Of a DNA stretch of 64,000 nucleotides, positions 55,547 to 63,881 are shown one piece after another. Numbering within the stretch: position 1 is the stretch's first letter; each line of letters opens with the position of its first letter. The position numbers were made by a program, and so were the translations under genes. The stretch is taken from positions 39,292-103,291 of the forward strand of contig JAGAOZ010000028.1 in the NCBI GenBank assembly GCA_017623505.1, in the 5' to 3' direction. The DNA comes from Alistipes sp. Lineage in GTDB: Bacteria > Bacteroidota > Bacteroidia > Bacteroidales > Rikenellaceae. The notes under the pieces are model-generated. The model was not told where the DNA came from and ran no database searches. It saw only the letters and a program-made list of their open reading frames with translations.

Positions 55547-57355
55547 TTAATCGTGGAAGTGATTGTAGACCTTTGTGGCTTTGGATTTGCCGATGATAGA
55601 TGATAACTCCTCGATAGTTGCAGCCTTAATCTTGCTGACGGTACGAAAATGACGCATCAAGTCGCTAATGCTCTTATCTCCTATACCCTCAATACCATCC
55701 AAAGCACTTGTGATGAAATTCTTGCTACGTTTCTGACGGTGGAATGTAATACCAAAGCGGTGTGCCTCGTCGCGGATGTGGCGAATAACCTTCAATGGCT
55801 CGCCCGTGCGACTCAGATAATAAGGCATAGGGTCATTGGGATAGAATACCTCCTCCATACGCTCCGCCAAGCCTATGATAGGTATGCTTTGGCTTAGTCC
55901 TAAGCCCTCCAAAATCTCGCACGCTGCGGATAGCTGTCCCTTGCCACCATCGACAATGATAAGGTCTGGAAGTTCCTCGCCCTCTTCAAGTTGTCGAGAA
56001 TAACGACGATAGATAATCTCCTGCATAGTGGCGTAGTCGTTAGCTCCAATGACACTCTTGACGTTGAAGTGGCGATACTCCTTGCGTGAGGGCTTGCCAT
56101 CGCGGAAAACGACACACGCTGCAACGGGGTTGGTGCCTTGAAGATTGGAGTTATCGAAGCACTCTATATGGCGTGGCTGGCGGTCCAAGCGTAGCTCCTT
56201 CTGCATCACATTCATAAGCCGCTCGGTATGGCGTTCCGGATTCTTAATCTCCAGATTGCGCATCTGCTCAGCGCGATAAATCCTTGCGCTCTTGAGTGAA
56301 AATTCCAACAAATCAGCCTTCTCGCCACGCTTAGGGATGGTGAAAACGACCTTGTCGAAAAGCAGGGTAGTCGAGGGTAGAAATGGCACGATAACCTCAC
56401 GAGAAAGGTCGTGCGAGATGTTTTCAACAATGTGTTGAATAGCCATAGTCAGCATATCGGCAGGTGTGCTGTCAATACCTGTTGAGAGGCGTACGGTATG
56501 GTGCGCAACGATAGAGCCGTGACGCAGTCGGATAAAGTTGCAATATGCAACGTCGTCATCCTCTAAAAGTGAGAAGATGTCGCAATCGACAATCTTGGCA
56601 CTGACGATAACAGAGCGACTTTGATAGTTGTCCAATGCGTCTAATCGCTGCTTGAAACGTTGTGCAGACTCAAATTGAAGAGCCGAAGCCGCCTGACGCA
56701 TATTCTCCTCAAGATAGCGTCTGACGGGGCGCAAATCACCCTTGAGGATGTCTTTAACCATGTCGGTTAGTTGGCTGTACCCCTCCTGGCTTTGAGCTCC
56801 GATGCAAGGGGCTTTGCAGTTGCCTAAATGGTATTGCAGGCAGACTCCATATTTGCCTTTAGCGATATTTTGTGGCGAGAGATTGAGTTTGCACGTGCGC
56901 AAAGGAATAACCTCTCGAATGAACTCTAAAATAGAGCGCTGCATAGCTATCGAACTATACGGACCGAAGTATTGTGAGCCGTCGTGCCGTAGCTGTCGGG
57001 TAGACTCTACACGTGGGAAGTATTCCTTGCGCAGAACAATCCATGGATAGCTCTTATCGTCTTTGAGGAGGATATTGTAACGAGGTTGGTGTGTCTTGAT
57101 AAGAGAGTTTTCCAATAACAGGGCATCCTGCTCGCTGCCGACAACAATGTGACGTATGGCGGCAATATTCTTAACCAAAACACGCACCTTGGCCGAGTGC
57201 TCCTTGCTCTGCACGAAATATGAGCTGACACGCTTGCGCAGTGACTTAGCCTTACCCACGTAGATAATCACTCCATTGGCATCCAAAAATTGATAGACGC
57301 CAGGAGAGAGTGGTAGGGCGGCAACCTGCTCCTTGAGTATGTCGATGCGGCTCAT
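55547..57355 (-). CDS. uvrC: UvrABC excision nuclease subunit C
   Basis: 602 residues. Makes both incisions in nucleotide excision repair. N-terminal GIY-YIG nuclease (SPGVYQFLD...VIIYVGKAKSLRKRVSSYF, about 17-48), UvrB-interacting helices near 195-240, RNase H-like domain with ECFDNSNLQGTNPVAACVVF near 388-407, and C-terminal helix-hairpin-helix (SALDGIEGIGDKS near 548). The cyclo-ligase gene lies 9 bases upstream on the same strand. Confidence 0.96.
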   Translation of the reverse strand: MSRIDILKEQVAALPLSPGVYQFLDANGVIIYVGKAKSLRKRVSSYFVQSKEHSAKVRVLVKNIAAIRHIVVGSEQDALLLENSLIKTHQPRYNILLKDDKSYPWIVLRKEYFPRVESTRQLRHDGSQYFGPYSSIAMQRSILEFIREVIPLRTCKLNLSPQNIAKGKYGVCLQYHLGNCKAPCIGAQSQEGYSQLTDMVKDILKGDLRPVRRYLEENMRQAASALQFESAQRFKQRLDALDNYQSRSVIVSAKIVDCDIFSLLEDDDVAYCNFIRLRHGSIVAHHTVRLSTGIDSTPADMLTMAIQHIVENISHDLSREVIVPFLPSTTLLFDKVVFTIPKRGEKADLLEFSLKSARIYRAEQMRNLEIKNPERHTERLMNVMQKELRLDRQPRHIECFDNSNLQGTNPVAACVVFRDGKPSRKEYRHFNVKSVIGANDYATMQEIIYRRYSRQLEEGEELPDLIIVDGGKGQLSAACEILEGLGLSQSIPIIGLAERMEEVFYPNDPMPYYLSRTGEPLKVIRHIRDEAHRFGITFHRQKRSKNFITSALDGIEGIGDKSISDLMRHFRTVSKIKAATIEELSSIIGKSKATKVYNHFHD

Positions 57356-57364
57356 AGTGCAAAG

Positions 57365-57931
57365 TTAGCGATTTTGCTCAATAATAGAAGCGGTAACGAC
57401 CATATTTACGCACCTGTCGTGTGGCTCAATGGGTAATGTGGCGAGTAATTGGTGGTCAAAACAGATGCCAATAGTCTCGGCACGAAACTCCTTGCGTGAG
57501 AGATAGCAGTCGTAATAGCCTTTGCCTCTGCCTAAGCGGTAGCCGTTGCGGGTGAATGCTACTCCGGGAATGATTGCTATGTCAATCTGCTCGGCAGAAA
57601 CAGGTCTTGAAGCGGTTGGCTCGCTGATTCCGTATGCGCCGATAGAGAGGTTTTCGGGGGCATAGGGATAAAATTCCATAAGCGGGCAATCGGATGTGGT
57701 ATCAACTTTGGGGAGTGTGACACGGCAATATTTTTCGAGTTCTGTGATGTTGATGGGTATCTCGTCTGCCAAAGGTGCAAATAGGGCAACGGTGGGGTTA
57801 GTGTAGCGCTGAATAAGCTTCGCCAAAAACGATGTGACTAACGCAGCTTGTCGTTCCCGCTCGTTGGCAGGAAGGACCTTAGTTTGCTGCTTAATTGAGA
57901 GGCGGAGAGCCTTTTTGCTTTCAAAAACCAT
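57365..57931 (-). CDS. 5-formyltetrahydrofolate cyclo-ligase
   Basis: 188 residues from the ATG at 57931. Returns 5-formyl-THF to 5,10-methenyl-THF with ATP. The signature LGRGKGYYDCYL near 136-147 and the VALFAPLADEIPI block near 46-58 identify the family. A longer reading from 58033 adds 34 AT-rich residues that overlap the divergent promoter and is rejected. Divergent from sdhC. Confidence 0.9.
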   Translation of the reverse strand: MVFESKKALRLSIKQQTKVLPANERERQAALVTSFLAKLIQRYTNPTVALFAPLADEIPINITELEKYCRVTLPKVDTTSDCPLMEFYPYAPENLSIGAYGISEPTASRPVSAEQIDIAIIPGVAFTRNGYRLGRGKGYYDCYLSRKEFRAETIGICFDHQLLATLPIEPHDRCVNMVVTASIIEQNR

Positions 57932-57971
57932 CAAAAAACGTTTTTTTATATTAAAATAGGTAATTTGGTTA

Positions 57972-58001
57972 TTGTTATTGTGCAAACAATTATTATCTTT
58001 G
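57972..58001 (+). promoter_or_regulatory. Promoter of the sdhCAB operon
   Basis: TTG (57972-57974), 19-base spacer, TATCTTTG (57994-58001). Transcription would begin near 58008, leaving a leader of about 49 bases. Confidence 0.75.
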
Positions 58002-58056
58002 CGGAAAGTTTGCAAATTCAATTTCATAAACAAAAATAAACAAAATCTTTTAAATT

Positions 58057-58758
58057 ATGAGCTGTTTTTTGTGCAATTCATCTCTTGGAAAGAAGTTAGT
58101 GATGAGTTTGTCGGGTATGGCACTCGTACTCTTCCTTCTGTTCCACATGTCAATGAACCTCGTGGCATTGATAGACCTTATTAACGGCGACACTCAGTAT
58201 TACAATGGCGTTTGTGCTTTCTTGGGCGCAAACTGGTATGCTTTGGTCGCAACAGCAGGATTGGCTATTTTGGTGCTTATCCACTTTGTTTACGCCTTCA
58301 TCCTGACACTTAACAATTACCGTGCTCGTGGTTCACAGCGTTATGCTGTAACTGCAAGTGAGCCTGGTGTAGAGTGGGCATCTAAGAATATGCTCCTTCT
58401 GGGTGTAATCGTAGTTCTCGGTCTTGGTCTTCACCTCGTACACTTCTGGTCAAAGATGATGCTCGTTGAGTTGATGGGCCAGCATGAAGTTTTAGTAGGT
58501 GACGAGCCTGTTGTTCCTACCGACGGTTTGGCTATCATTAAGTTCACATTCTCACAGTGGTACAACGTAGCAATCTATTTGGTATGGTTGGTAGCCTTGT
58601 GGTTGCACTTGAACCACGGCGTATGGTCAATGTTCCAGTCAATAGGTTGGGCTAACGACAAGTGGTATCCACGTTTGAAGATGTTGGCAAAGGCAGCTTC
58701 AACACTTATTATCTTGGGCTTCATGGCCGTTGTGATTGCATTCTACGTAATGCGCTAG
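58057..58758 (+). CDS. sdhC: Succinate dehydrogenase/fumarate reductase cytochrome b subunit
   Basis: 233 residues, five membrane spans. Bacteroidetes/epsilon-type diheme membrane anchor: histidines in LLFHMSMNLVAL, HFVYAF, LGLHLVHFWSKM and LHLNHGVWSMF are candidate heme ligands. It passes electrons between menaquinone and the SdhA/B catalytic pair in the inner membrane. First gene of the operon; sdhA follows after 36 bases. Confidence 0.92.
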   Translation: MSCFLCNSSLGKKLVMSLSGMALVLFLLFHMSMNLVALIDLINGDTQYYNGVCAFLGANWYALVATAGLAILVLIHFVYAFILTLNNYRARGSQRYAVTASEPGVEWASKNMLLLGVIVVLGLGLHLVHFWSKMMLVELMGQHEVLVGDEPVVPTDGLAIIKFTFSQWYNVAIYLVWLVALWLHLNHGVWSMFQSIGWANDKWYPRLKMLAKAASTLIILGFMAVVIAFYVMR

Positions 58759-58794
58759 CTTAATTTTCAACAAGAACTCTAAAAATTATCAAAT

Positions 58795-60747
58795 ATGGCT
58801 TTTAAGTTAGATTCAAAAGTTCCTGCCGGTGAGTTGGCTCAAAAGTGGAGCAACCATAAGGCAGCAATCAAGGTTGTAAGCCCTGCTAACAAGCGTAAGC
58901 TCGATATTATCATCGTAGGTACCGGTTTGGGCGGTGCATCTGCAGCTGCTTCACTCGGTGAGATGGGTTACAACGTAAAAGTTTTCTGCATCCAGGATTC
59001 ACCTCGTCGTGCGCACTCTATCGCTGCACAGGGTGGTATCAATGCTGCAAAGAACTATCAGAACGATAACGACTCGGTATATCGTCTTTTCTACGATACA
59101 ATCAAGGGTGGTGACTACCGTGCTCGTGAGGCTAACGTATATCGTTTGGCTGAGGTGTCAAACCTCATCATTGACCAGTGCGTAGCTCAGGGTGTACCTT
59201 TCGCACGTGAGTACGGCGGTTTGTTGGCTAACCGTTCATTCGGTGGTGCTCAGGTATCTCGTACATTCTACGCTCGCGGTCAGACCGGTCAGCAGCTCTT
59301 GCTCGGTGCTTATGCAGCTCTCAACAAGGAGATTGCAGCCGGCTCAGTAAAGAGCTATCCACGTCACGAGATGTTGGATATCGTTATAGATAAGAAAACA
59401 GGCGAGGCTAAGGGTATCATCGCTCGTAACCTTGTAACAGGAGAGTTGGAGCGTCACGGTGCTCACGCAGTAGTTATCGCTACCGGTGGTTATGGTAACG
59501 TCTTCTTCCTCTCAACAAACGCTATGGGCTCTAACGGCTCGGCAGCGTTCCAGTGCTACCGTAAGGGTGCTGGTTTCGCTAACCCTTGCTTCACACAGAT
59601 TCACCCAACATGTATCCCTGTACACGGTACTCAGCAGTCAAAGCTGACTTTGATGTCAGAGTCATTGCGTAACGATGGTCGTATCTGGGTTCCTAAGAAG
59701 TTGGAGGATGTAGAGGCTATTCGTAAGGGTACAAAGAAGCCATCAGATATCGCTGAGGAGGATCGCGACTACTACTTGGAGCGTCGTTATCCTGCATTTG
59801 GTAACCTCGTGCCACGTGACGTTGCATCACGTGCAGCGAAGGAGCGTTGCGACGCAGGTTTCGGTGTGAACGAGACAGGTTTGGCAGTATTCCTCGACTT
59901 CAAGACAGCTATCGAGCGTTTGGGTAAGGAGACTATTAAGCAGCGTTATGGTAACCTGTTCGATATGTATGAGGAGATTACAGACGTTAATCCATACGAG
60001 CAGCCAATGCAGATTTTCCCTGCTGTACACTACACAATGGGTGGTATCTGGGTTGATTACAACTTGATGACTACAATCCCTGGCTTGTACGCTATCGGTG
60101 AGGCTAACTTCTCAGACCACGGTGCTAACCGTCTGGGTGCTTCTGCTTTGATGCAGGGCTTGGCTGATGGTTACTTCGTATTGCCTTACACTATCGGCGA
60201 CTACCTCTCAAAGAAGATCCAGGCACCTAAGATTAACACTTCGGATGCAGAGTTCGACGAGGCAGAGAAGGCTATCGCTGAGAAGATTGAGAAGCTCTTT
60301 GCTATTAAGGGTAATCGTTCTGCTGATGACATCCATAAGGAGTTGGGTCACATTATGTGGGAGAACGTAGGTATGGCACGTACTAAGGAGTCTTTGGAGA
60401 GAGCTATCTCTGAGATTCAGGCTTTGCGTAAGGCTTTCTGGAGCGACTTGAAGTTGGTGGGTACTAAGGACTCATTCAACGTAGAGTTGGAGAAGGCTCT
60501 CCGCTTGGTTGATTACCTTGAGTTGGGTGAGTTGATGGCTCGCGACGCACTGAACCGTGCAGAGTCTTGCGGTGGACACTTCCGTTCAGAGCACCAGACC
60601 GAGGAGGGTGAGGCATTGCGTCACGACGAGGAGTTTGCTTATGCAGCAGTTTGGGAGTACAAGGGTATGGACCAGGCTCCAGAGCTCACTAAGGAGCCTC
60701 TCGATTACGAGTTTACTCACCGTGCACAGCGTAACTATAAGGACTAA
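58795..60747 (+). CDS. sdhA: Succinate dehydrogenase/fumarate reductase flavoprotein subunit
   Basis: 650 residues, membrane-associated catalytic subunit. FAD-binding [13 protein letters not shown] near 41-53, covalent FAD histidine in [16 protein letters not shown] near 75-90, HPTCIP near 271 and the active-site [17 protein letters not shown] near 324-340. Likely works as fumarate reductase in an anaerobe, although direction cannot be read from sequence. Confidence 0.96.
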   Translation: MAFKLDSKVPAGELAQKWSNHKAAIKVVSPANKRKLDIIIVGTGLGGASAAASLGEMGYNVKVFCIQDSPRRAHSIAAQGGINAAKNYQNDNDSVYRLFYDTIKGGDYRAREANVYRLAEVSNLIIDQCVAQGVPFAREYGGLLANRSFGGAQVSRTFYARGQTGQQLLLGAYAALNKEIAAGSVKSYPRHEMLDIVIDKKTGEAKGIIARNLVTGELERHGAHAVVIATGGYGNVFFLSTNAMGSNGSAAFQCYRKGAGFANPCFTQIHPTCIPVHGTQQSKLTLMSESLRNDGRIWVPKKLEDVEAIRKGTKKPSDIAEEDRDYYLERRYPAFGNLVPRDVASRAAKERCDAGFGVNETGLAVFLDFKTAIERLGKETIKQRYGNLFDMYEEITDVNPYEQPMQIFPAVHYTMGGIWVDYNLMTTIPGLYAIGEANFSDHGANRLGASALMQGLADGYFVLPYTIGDYLSKKIQAPKINTSDAEFDEAEKAIAEKIEKLFAIKGNRSADDIHKELGHIMWENVGMARTKESLERAISEIQALRKAFWSDLKLVGTKDSFNVELEKALRLVDYLELGELMARDALNRAESCGGHFRSEHQTEEGEALRHDEEFAYAAVWEYKGMDQAPELTKEPLDYEFTHRAQRNYKD

Positions 60748-60778
60748 TTTGACGTTGAACTTTAATAGAGATTAGATT

Positions 60779-61522
60779 ATGAATTTTACATTAAAGATAT
60801 GGCGTCAAAAGGACGCTAAATCACAGGGTGCTTTCGAGACTTATAAGGTTGAGAATATCTCTGCCGACACCTCTTTCTTGGAGATGCTCGATATTTTGAA
60901 CAACGACCTTGTTCACGCAGGTAAGGAGCCAGTAGCATTTGACCACGACTGCCGTGAGGGTATTTGCGGTATGTGTTCATTGCACATCAACGGTCACGCA
61001 CACGGCCCATCACAGGCTGTGACTACTTGCCAGATGTATATGCGTAAGTTTAAGGATGGCTCAACCATCACTATCGAGCCTTGGCGTTCGGCTGCGTTCC
61101 CTGTAATCAAGGACTTGGTTGTAAACCGTGGCGCTTATGACGAGATTTTGCAGGCTGGTGGTTTCGTGTCAGTACGCACAAACTCTGTACCTGATGGTAA
61201 CGCTATTCCTATTCCTAAGGAGGATGCTGACGAGTCAATGGATGCAGCAGCTTGCGTAGGATGTGGTGCTTGCGCTGCTACTTGTAAGAACGGTTCTGCT
61301 ATGTTGTTCGTTGCAGCTCGCGTATCATCACTCGCTAAGTTGCCTCAGGGCCGCGTGGAGGGTGCACGTCGTGCAAAGGCGATGGTTGCTAAGATGGATG
61401 AGCTCGGCTTCGGTAACTGTACCAACACAGGTGCTTGCCAGGCAGAGTGCCCTAAGCAGATTTCTATCGCTCATATTGCGCGTTTGAATCGTGAGTTCTT
61501 GTGGGCGAAGCTTAAGGACTAA
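60779..61522 (+). CDS. sdhB: Succinate dehydrogenase/fumarate reductase iron-sulfur subunit
   Basis: 247 residues. A 2Fe-2S ferredoxin-type N-terminal domain ([15 protein letters not shown] near 59-73) and a C-terminal domain with cysteine clusters [15 protein letters not shown] near 158-172 and [15 protein letters not shown] near 219-233. Transfers electrons between SdhA and SdhC. The stop is 4 bases before a fold-back element, and the operon terminator follows that element. Confidence 0.96.
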   Translation: MNFTLKIWRQKDAKSQGAFETYKVENISADTSFLEMLDILNNDLVHAGKEPVAFDHDCREGICGMCSLHINGHAHGPSQAVTTCQMYMRKFKDGSTITIEPWRSAAFPVIKDLVVNRGAYDEILQAGGFVSVRTNSVPDGNAIPIPKEDADESMDAAACVGCGACAATCKNGSAMLFVAARVSSLAKLPQGRVEGARRAKAMVAKMDELGFGNCTNTGACQAECPKQISIAHIARLNREFLWAKLKD

Positions 61523-61526
61523 ACGG

Positions 61527-61651
61527 GAAAATTCCTCTACTTGGGCTCTTTCGGCATCTGCCTTGCCCTCGCAATGCTCACATACGCCAAGTATGCTCCG
61601 CTTCCGAGGACTTCGAGCAGCTTCAAAATAGCTCCAAGTATAGAAATTTTC
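61527..61651 (+). repeat. Fold-back element copy D in the sdhB 3' untranslated region
   Basis: 125-base imperfect palindrome. Outer arms GAAAATT-c-CT-c-TACTTGG (61527-61544) pair with CCAAGTA-t-AG-a-AATTTTC (61634-61651). Inner helices CCTCG/CGAGG (61567, 61605) and tip CATAC-GCCAA-GTATG (61581-61595). It begins 5 bases after the sdhB stop and ends 12 bases before the operon terminator, so it should be present in the sdhCAB mRNA. Confidence 0.82.
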
Positions 61652-61663
61652 AGAATATCACTG

Positions 61664-61694
61664 AGAGGTTATCCTGCGTGGTAACCTCTTTTTT
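61664..61694 (+). terminator. Terminator of the sdhCAB operon
   Basis: Stem AGAGGTTA-t-CC with GG-TAACCTCT and a five-base loop, followed by T7. It comes after fold-back copy D. Confidence 0.88.
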
Positions 61695-61770
61695 ACACCC
61701 TAATTACAACTTTTCGGTAGATATTGGGGTTGCTTGTCGTGTGGCAGGCAACCTTTTTTATGTTATGAGG

Positions 61771-61802
61771 TTTGGAGTCTTCGAAGAATTTATTTACCTT
61801 TG
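61771..61802 (+). promoter_or_regulatory. Strong promoter before the structured RNA
   Basis: TTTG at 61771-61774, 20-base spacer, TACCTTTG at 61795-61802: the best promoter in the window. Transcription would begin near 61809, almost 350 bases before the next start codon at 62155. Confidence 0.8.
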
Positions 61803-61808
61803 TGAGTG

Positions 61809-62035
61809 ATCTGTCGTTAAATTAGGCGGATTATACATATATATTATTTTAGATAGAAGTGTATAGTTCTATCTTTCCGAGTAAATCTGGTAAATTTAAT
61901 AGGGAAAGAGATAGTACTCAAGACACTCGTCACCGTGTATAGCTATATCATCTATGATATACTATTCGGTGTGGGGTATTGTTTATTTTTCTCAGGTTTA
62001 CCAGAACCCACTCGGAAATAGACTATCGGCCTCAC
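61809..62035 (+). ncRNA. Candidate 6S-like structured RNA
   Basis: Between the promoter and the next gene there is a rod-shaped fold: TTTCCGAGT (61874-61882) pairs with ACTCGGAAA (62010-62018), TCTGGTAAA (61886-61894) with TTTACCAGA (61997-62005), then an unpaired bubble of about 36 and 25 bases, then an apical hairpin CACCG/CGGTG (61931, 61967), ATAG/CTAT (61939, 61962), ATATCA/TGATAT (61945, 61955). A GATAGT/ACTATC pair (61910, 62022) could add a pseudoknot. Long closing stem, central bubble, apical stem is the 6S RNA plan. It may instead be a leader of the next gene. The whole stretch 61523-62154 holds no other gene. Confidence 0.5.
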
Positions 62036-62154
62036 ACTTTCTTTTTATTGATTGCAAATCATCATATTGAGGTCGTATGATTTTAGGTACAGCGAGTCTG
62101 TGCAAGGAGGATTGTGAAACTATATATTATTTAATAACTCTAAAAACTAAAATT

Positions 62155-62958
62155 ATGAAGACGGGATTTTTTTCTATCTATGTTGTAATGTTTTTTTTCG
62201 TTACAACTGTATCAGCACAGAATCCTAACTATTATATTGAAAACGCGTGTGGTATTGATATGAAGATGATTTACGTTGAGGGTGGTATGTTTGTTATGGG
62301 GGCATCTGAGGATGATAAAGAAGCCATGCATTGGGAGCGACCACGGCATCTTGTAACATTGGATTCCTATTATATTGCGGAGTTTGAGGTAACGCAGGCT
62401 CAGTGGCAGAAGATTATGGGAACAACTATTTATCAACAAAGAGATAAGTCTAATCTATTATCTTTAAATGGAGTTGGAGATAATTACCCAATGTATTATG
62501 TAAATTATGATGAGGCCATAAATTTCTGTGAAAAATTGAGTCTGCTGACGGGCAAAACATATTTATTACCTACCGAGGCGCAATGGGAATTTGCAGCCCG
62601 CGGAGGTAATAAGGGCAAAAACAGTGACAATAAGTATAGCGGCAGCTACTCTGTTGATGCTGTTGCGTGGTACTCTGATAATAGTAATTCAACACAACCT
62701 GTTGGCAAGAAACGAGCTAATCAACTCGGAATCTATGATATGAGTGGTAATGTTTGGGAGTGGTGTAGGGATTGGTGTAGTGATTATCAATCAAATAGTC
62801 AAACTAATCCACAAGGTCCAAGAAAAGGACTGCATCGTGTTCTTCGTGGCGGTAGCTGGTACAATTGGGCGATGTTTTGCCGCGTTTCGTGTCGCAGTTA
62901 CACTGTCCCGTCGTACAGAATCAACGATCGTGGTTTCCGTGTAGTTTGTCTTCCCTAA
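62155..62958 (+). CDS. Exported formylglycine-generating-enzyme-like (SUMF1/FGE-sulfatase domain) protein
   Basis: 267 residues from the ATG at 62155, with signal peptide ending TTVSAQN. FGE-sulfatase domain: MKMIYVEGGMFVMGAS near 34-49, EFEVTQAQWQKIMG near 76-89, YLLPTEAQWEFAARGG near 138-153, GIYDMSGNVWEWCRDWC near 196-212 and the closing LRGGSWYN...RGFRVV. In other members this domain converts cysteine of sulfatases to formylglycine; no sulfatase is nearby, and the export signal favours a periplasmic role for this diverged family. A longer reading from 62077 lies in non-conserved sequence. Confidence 0.85.
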   Translation: MKTGFFSIYVVMFFFVTTVSAQNPNYYIENACGIDMKMIYVEGGMFVMGASEDDKEAMHWERPRHLVTLDSYYIAEFEVTQAQWQKIMGTTIYQQRDKSNLLSLNGVGDNYPMYYVNYDEAINFCEKLSLLTGKTYLLPTEAQWEFAARGGNKGKNSDNKYSGSYSVDAVAWYSDNSNSTQPVGKKRANQLGIYDMSGNVWEWCRDWCSDYQSNSQTNPQGPRKGLHRVLRGGSWYNWAMFCRVSCRSYTVPSYRINDRGFRVVCLP

Positions 62959-62985
62959 ATTTATAGAGTAATTGTGTAGAATAGT

Positions 62986-63017
62986 AGTGCGGGTAACTAA
63001 TTGGTTACCCGCACTTT
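62986..63017 (+). terminator. Terminator of the SUMF1-like gene
   Basis: Stem AGTGCGGGTAAC with GTTACCCGCACT, six-base loop, then TTTG. The stem is a relative of the GCGGGTAACCA hairpin in the 23-kb repeats, although here it stands right after a gene. Confidence 0.7.
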
Positions 63018-63049
63018 GTAATTCAAAATTCAAAATTATATACATCGTC

Positions 63050-63116
63050 ATTGCGAGAAATAGCATCTGCTTTCCGCGCTGATACCCAATTATGCTCTAT
63101 ACTATTTCGTGGCAAT
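63050..63116. repeat. Inverted repeat ATTGC...GAAATAG / CTATTTC...GCAAT
   Basis: Two nested arms, ATTGC (63050) with GCAAT (63112) and GAAATAG (63057) with CTATTTC (63102), around a 38-base centre. The 475-base gap 62959-63433 holds the SUMF1 terminator, this inverted repeat, the next repeat and the rpmE promoter, but no gene. Confidence 0.6.
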
Positions 63117-63174
63117 CTACCTTTTATTACTCGGCCTCGCTGATACTTACTTTTTAGTTTTTAGTTCGTATAAG

Positions 63175-63213
63175 GTAGATTCCCATCGCCTTGTGTTCCA
63201 CAAGTCGGGGAAT
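63175..63213. repeat. Dispersed repeat family 2, partial copy 3
   Basis: GGTAGATTCCCATCGCC leads to the same ATTCCC...GGGAAT hairpin as at 23.3 and 23.6 kb, but the inner stem is CTTGTG/CACAAG instead of CTTGC/GCAAG, a compensated change. The rest of the 23-kb unit is not present. Confidence 0.7.
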
Positions 63214-63388
63214 GACGTCTTGACTTAATGAGTATTTGGTAAAGTGTAATAGATTTTTTGACCATTAAGCCGATTTTTTAAGGAAATTGGTAAGACAGAC
63301 ATATTCGTATTTTAGTTTTTACTTTCAGCTCTTACAGGAGAAAAGAAAAATATTTTCGGGGATATGGTGCGAATTAAAAAAATATTAT

Positions 63389-63396
63389 TACCTTTG
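63389..63396 (+). promoter_or_regulatory. Promoter -7 box for rpmE
   Basis: TACCTTTG, 38 bases before the start codon. -33 not clear. Confidence 0.6.
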
Positions 63397-63433
63397 TCGC
63401 GCTTAAGCATTTAATTTCAAAAACAGAACGAAT

Positions 63434-63697
63434 ATGAAAAAGGGAATTCATCCGGAGAATTATCGTTTAGTGGCGTTCAAGGATATGTCTAACGACCACG
63501 TGTTTTTGTGTCGGTCCGCCGTTTCGACAAAAGAGACCATCGAAGTGAACGGCGAAACCTATCCTGTATATAAGATGGAAATCTCTAACACATCTCACCC
63601 TTTCTATACTGGTAAGATGAAGTTGGTAGACACCGCCGGTCGTGTGGATAAGTTTATGAGCCGTTACGCAAAGCGATACGATAAGAAGAACAAGTAA
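63434..63697 (+). CDS. rpmE2: 50S ribosomal protein L31 type B
   Basis: 87 residues. The N-terminus MKKGIHPENYRLVAFKDM and the SNTSHPFYTGKMKLVDTAGRV block near 51-71 are typical of L31. The zinc cysteines of type A L31 are absent, so this is the zinc-independent paralogue. It has its own promoter; fold-back element E and a terminator follow. Confidence 0.95.
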   Translation: MKKGIHPENYRLVAFKDMSNDHVFLCRSAVSTKETIEVNGETYPVYKMEISNTSHPFYTGKMKLVDTAGRVDKFMSRYAKRYDKKNK

Positions 63698-63714
63698 TTC
63701 ACTATTGCTTGTGC

Positions 63715-63834
63715 GGAGCTGCCTAACAAGGTGATTTCTGTGTTACGCTCACTCTCAAAATCCTCATTTACGCCAAGTAAACTGCGGTTTTTCGAGTTTC
63801 GCAAGCCTTGAAATCCCACTTGTTATACAACTCC
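63715..63834 (+). repeat. Fold-back element copy E in the rpmE2 3' untranslated region
   Basis: Outer arms GGAG-c-TG-cc-TAACAAG (63715-63730) pair with CTTGTTA-ta-CA-a-CTCC (63819-63834). Next ATTTC/GAAAT (63734, 63810). Inner CTC-AAAA pairs with TTTT-tc-GAG, and the tip is TTTAC-GCCAA-GTAAA (63767-63781). It begins 17 bases after the rpmE2 stop and ends 8 bases before the terminator. Confidence 0.8.
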
Positions 63835-63842
63835 TGGGTTTT

Positions 63843-63878
63843 GAGAGATTGGTATTGGTGCCAATCTCTCTTTTTTTT
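63843..63878 (+). terminator. Terminator of rpmE2
   Basis: Stem GAGAGATTGG (63843-63852) with CCAATCTCTC (63861-63870), eight-base loop, then a run of eight T. It follows fold-back copy E. Confidence 0.9.
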
Positions 63879-63881
63879 ATG

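Noticed and set aside
57932-58033. N-terminal extension of the formyltetrahydrofolate cyclo-ligase
   Set aside because: The extension is Asn-rich, has no match to the family and overlaps the divergent sdhC promoter.
62077-62154. N-terminal extension of the SUMF1-like protein
   Set aside because: The signal peptide begins at 62155; the 26 extra residues are not conserved and would bury it.
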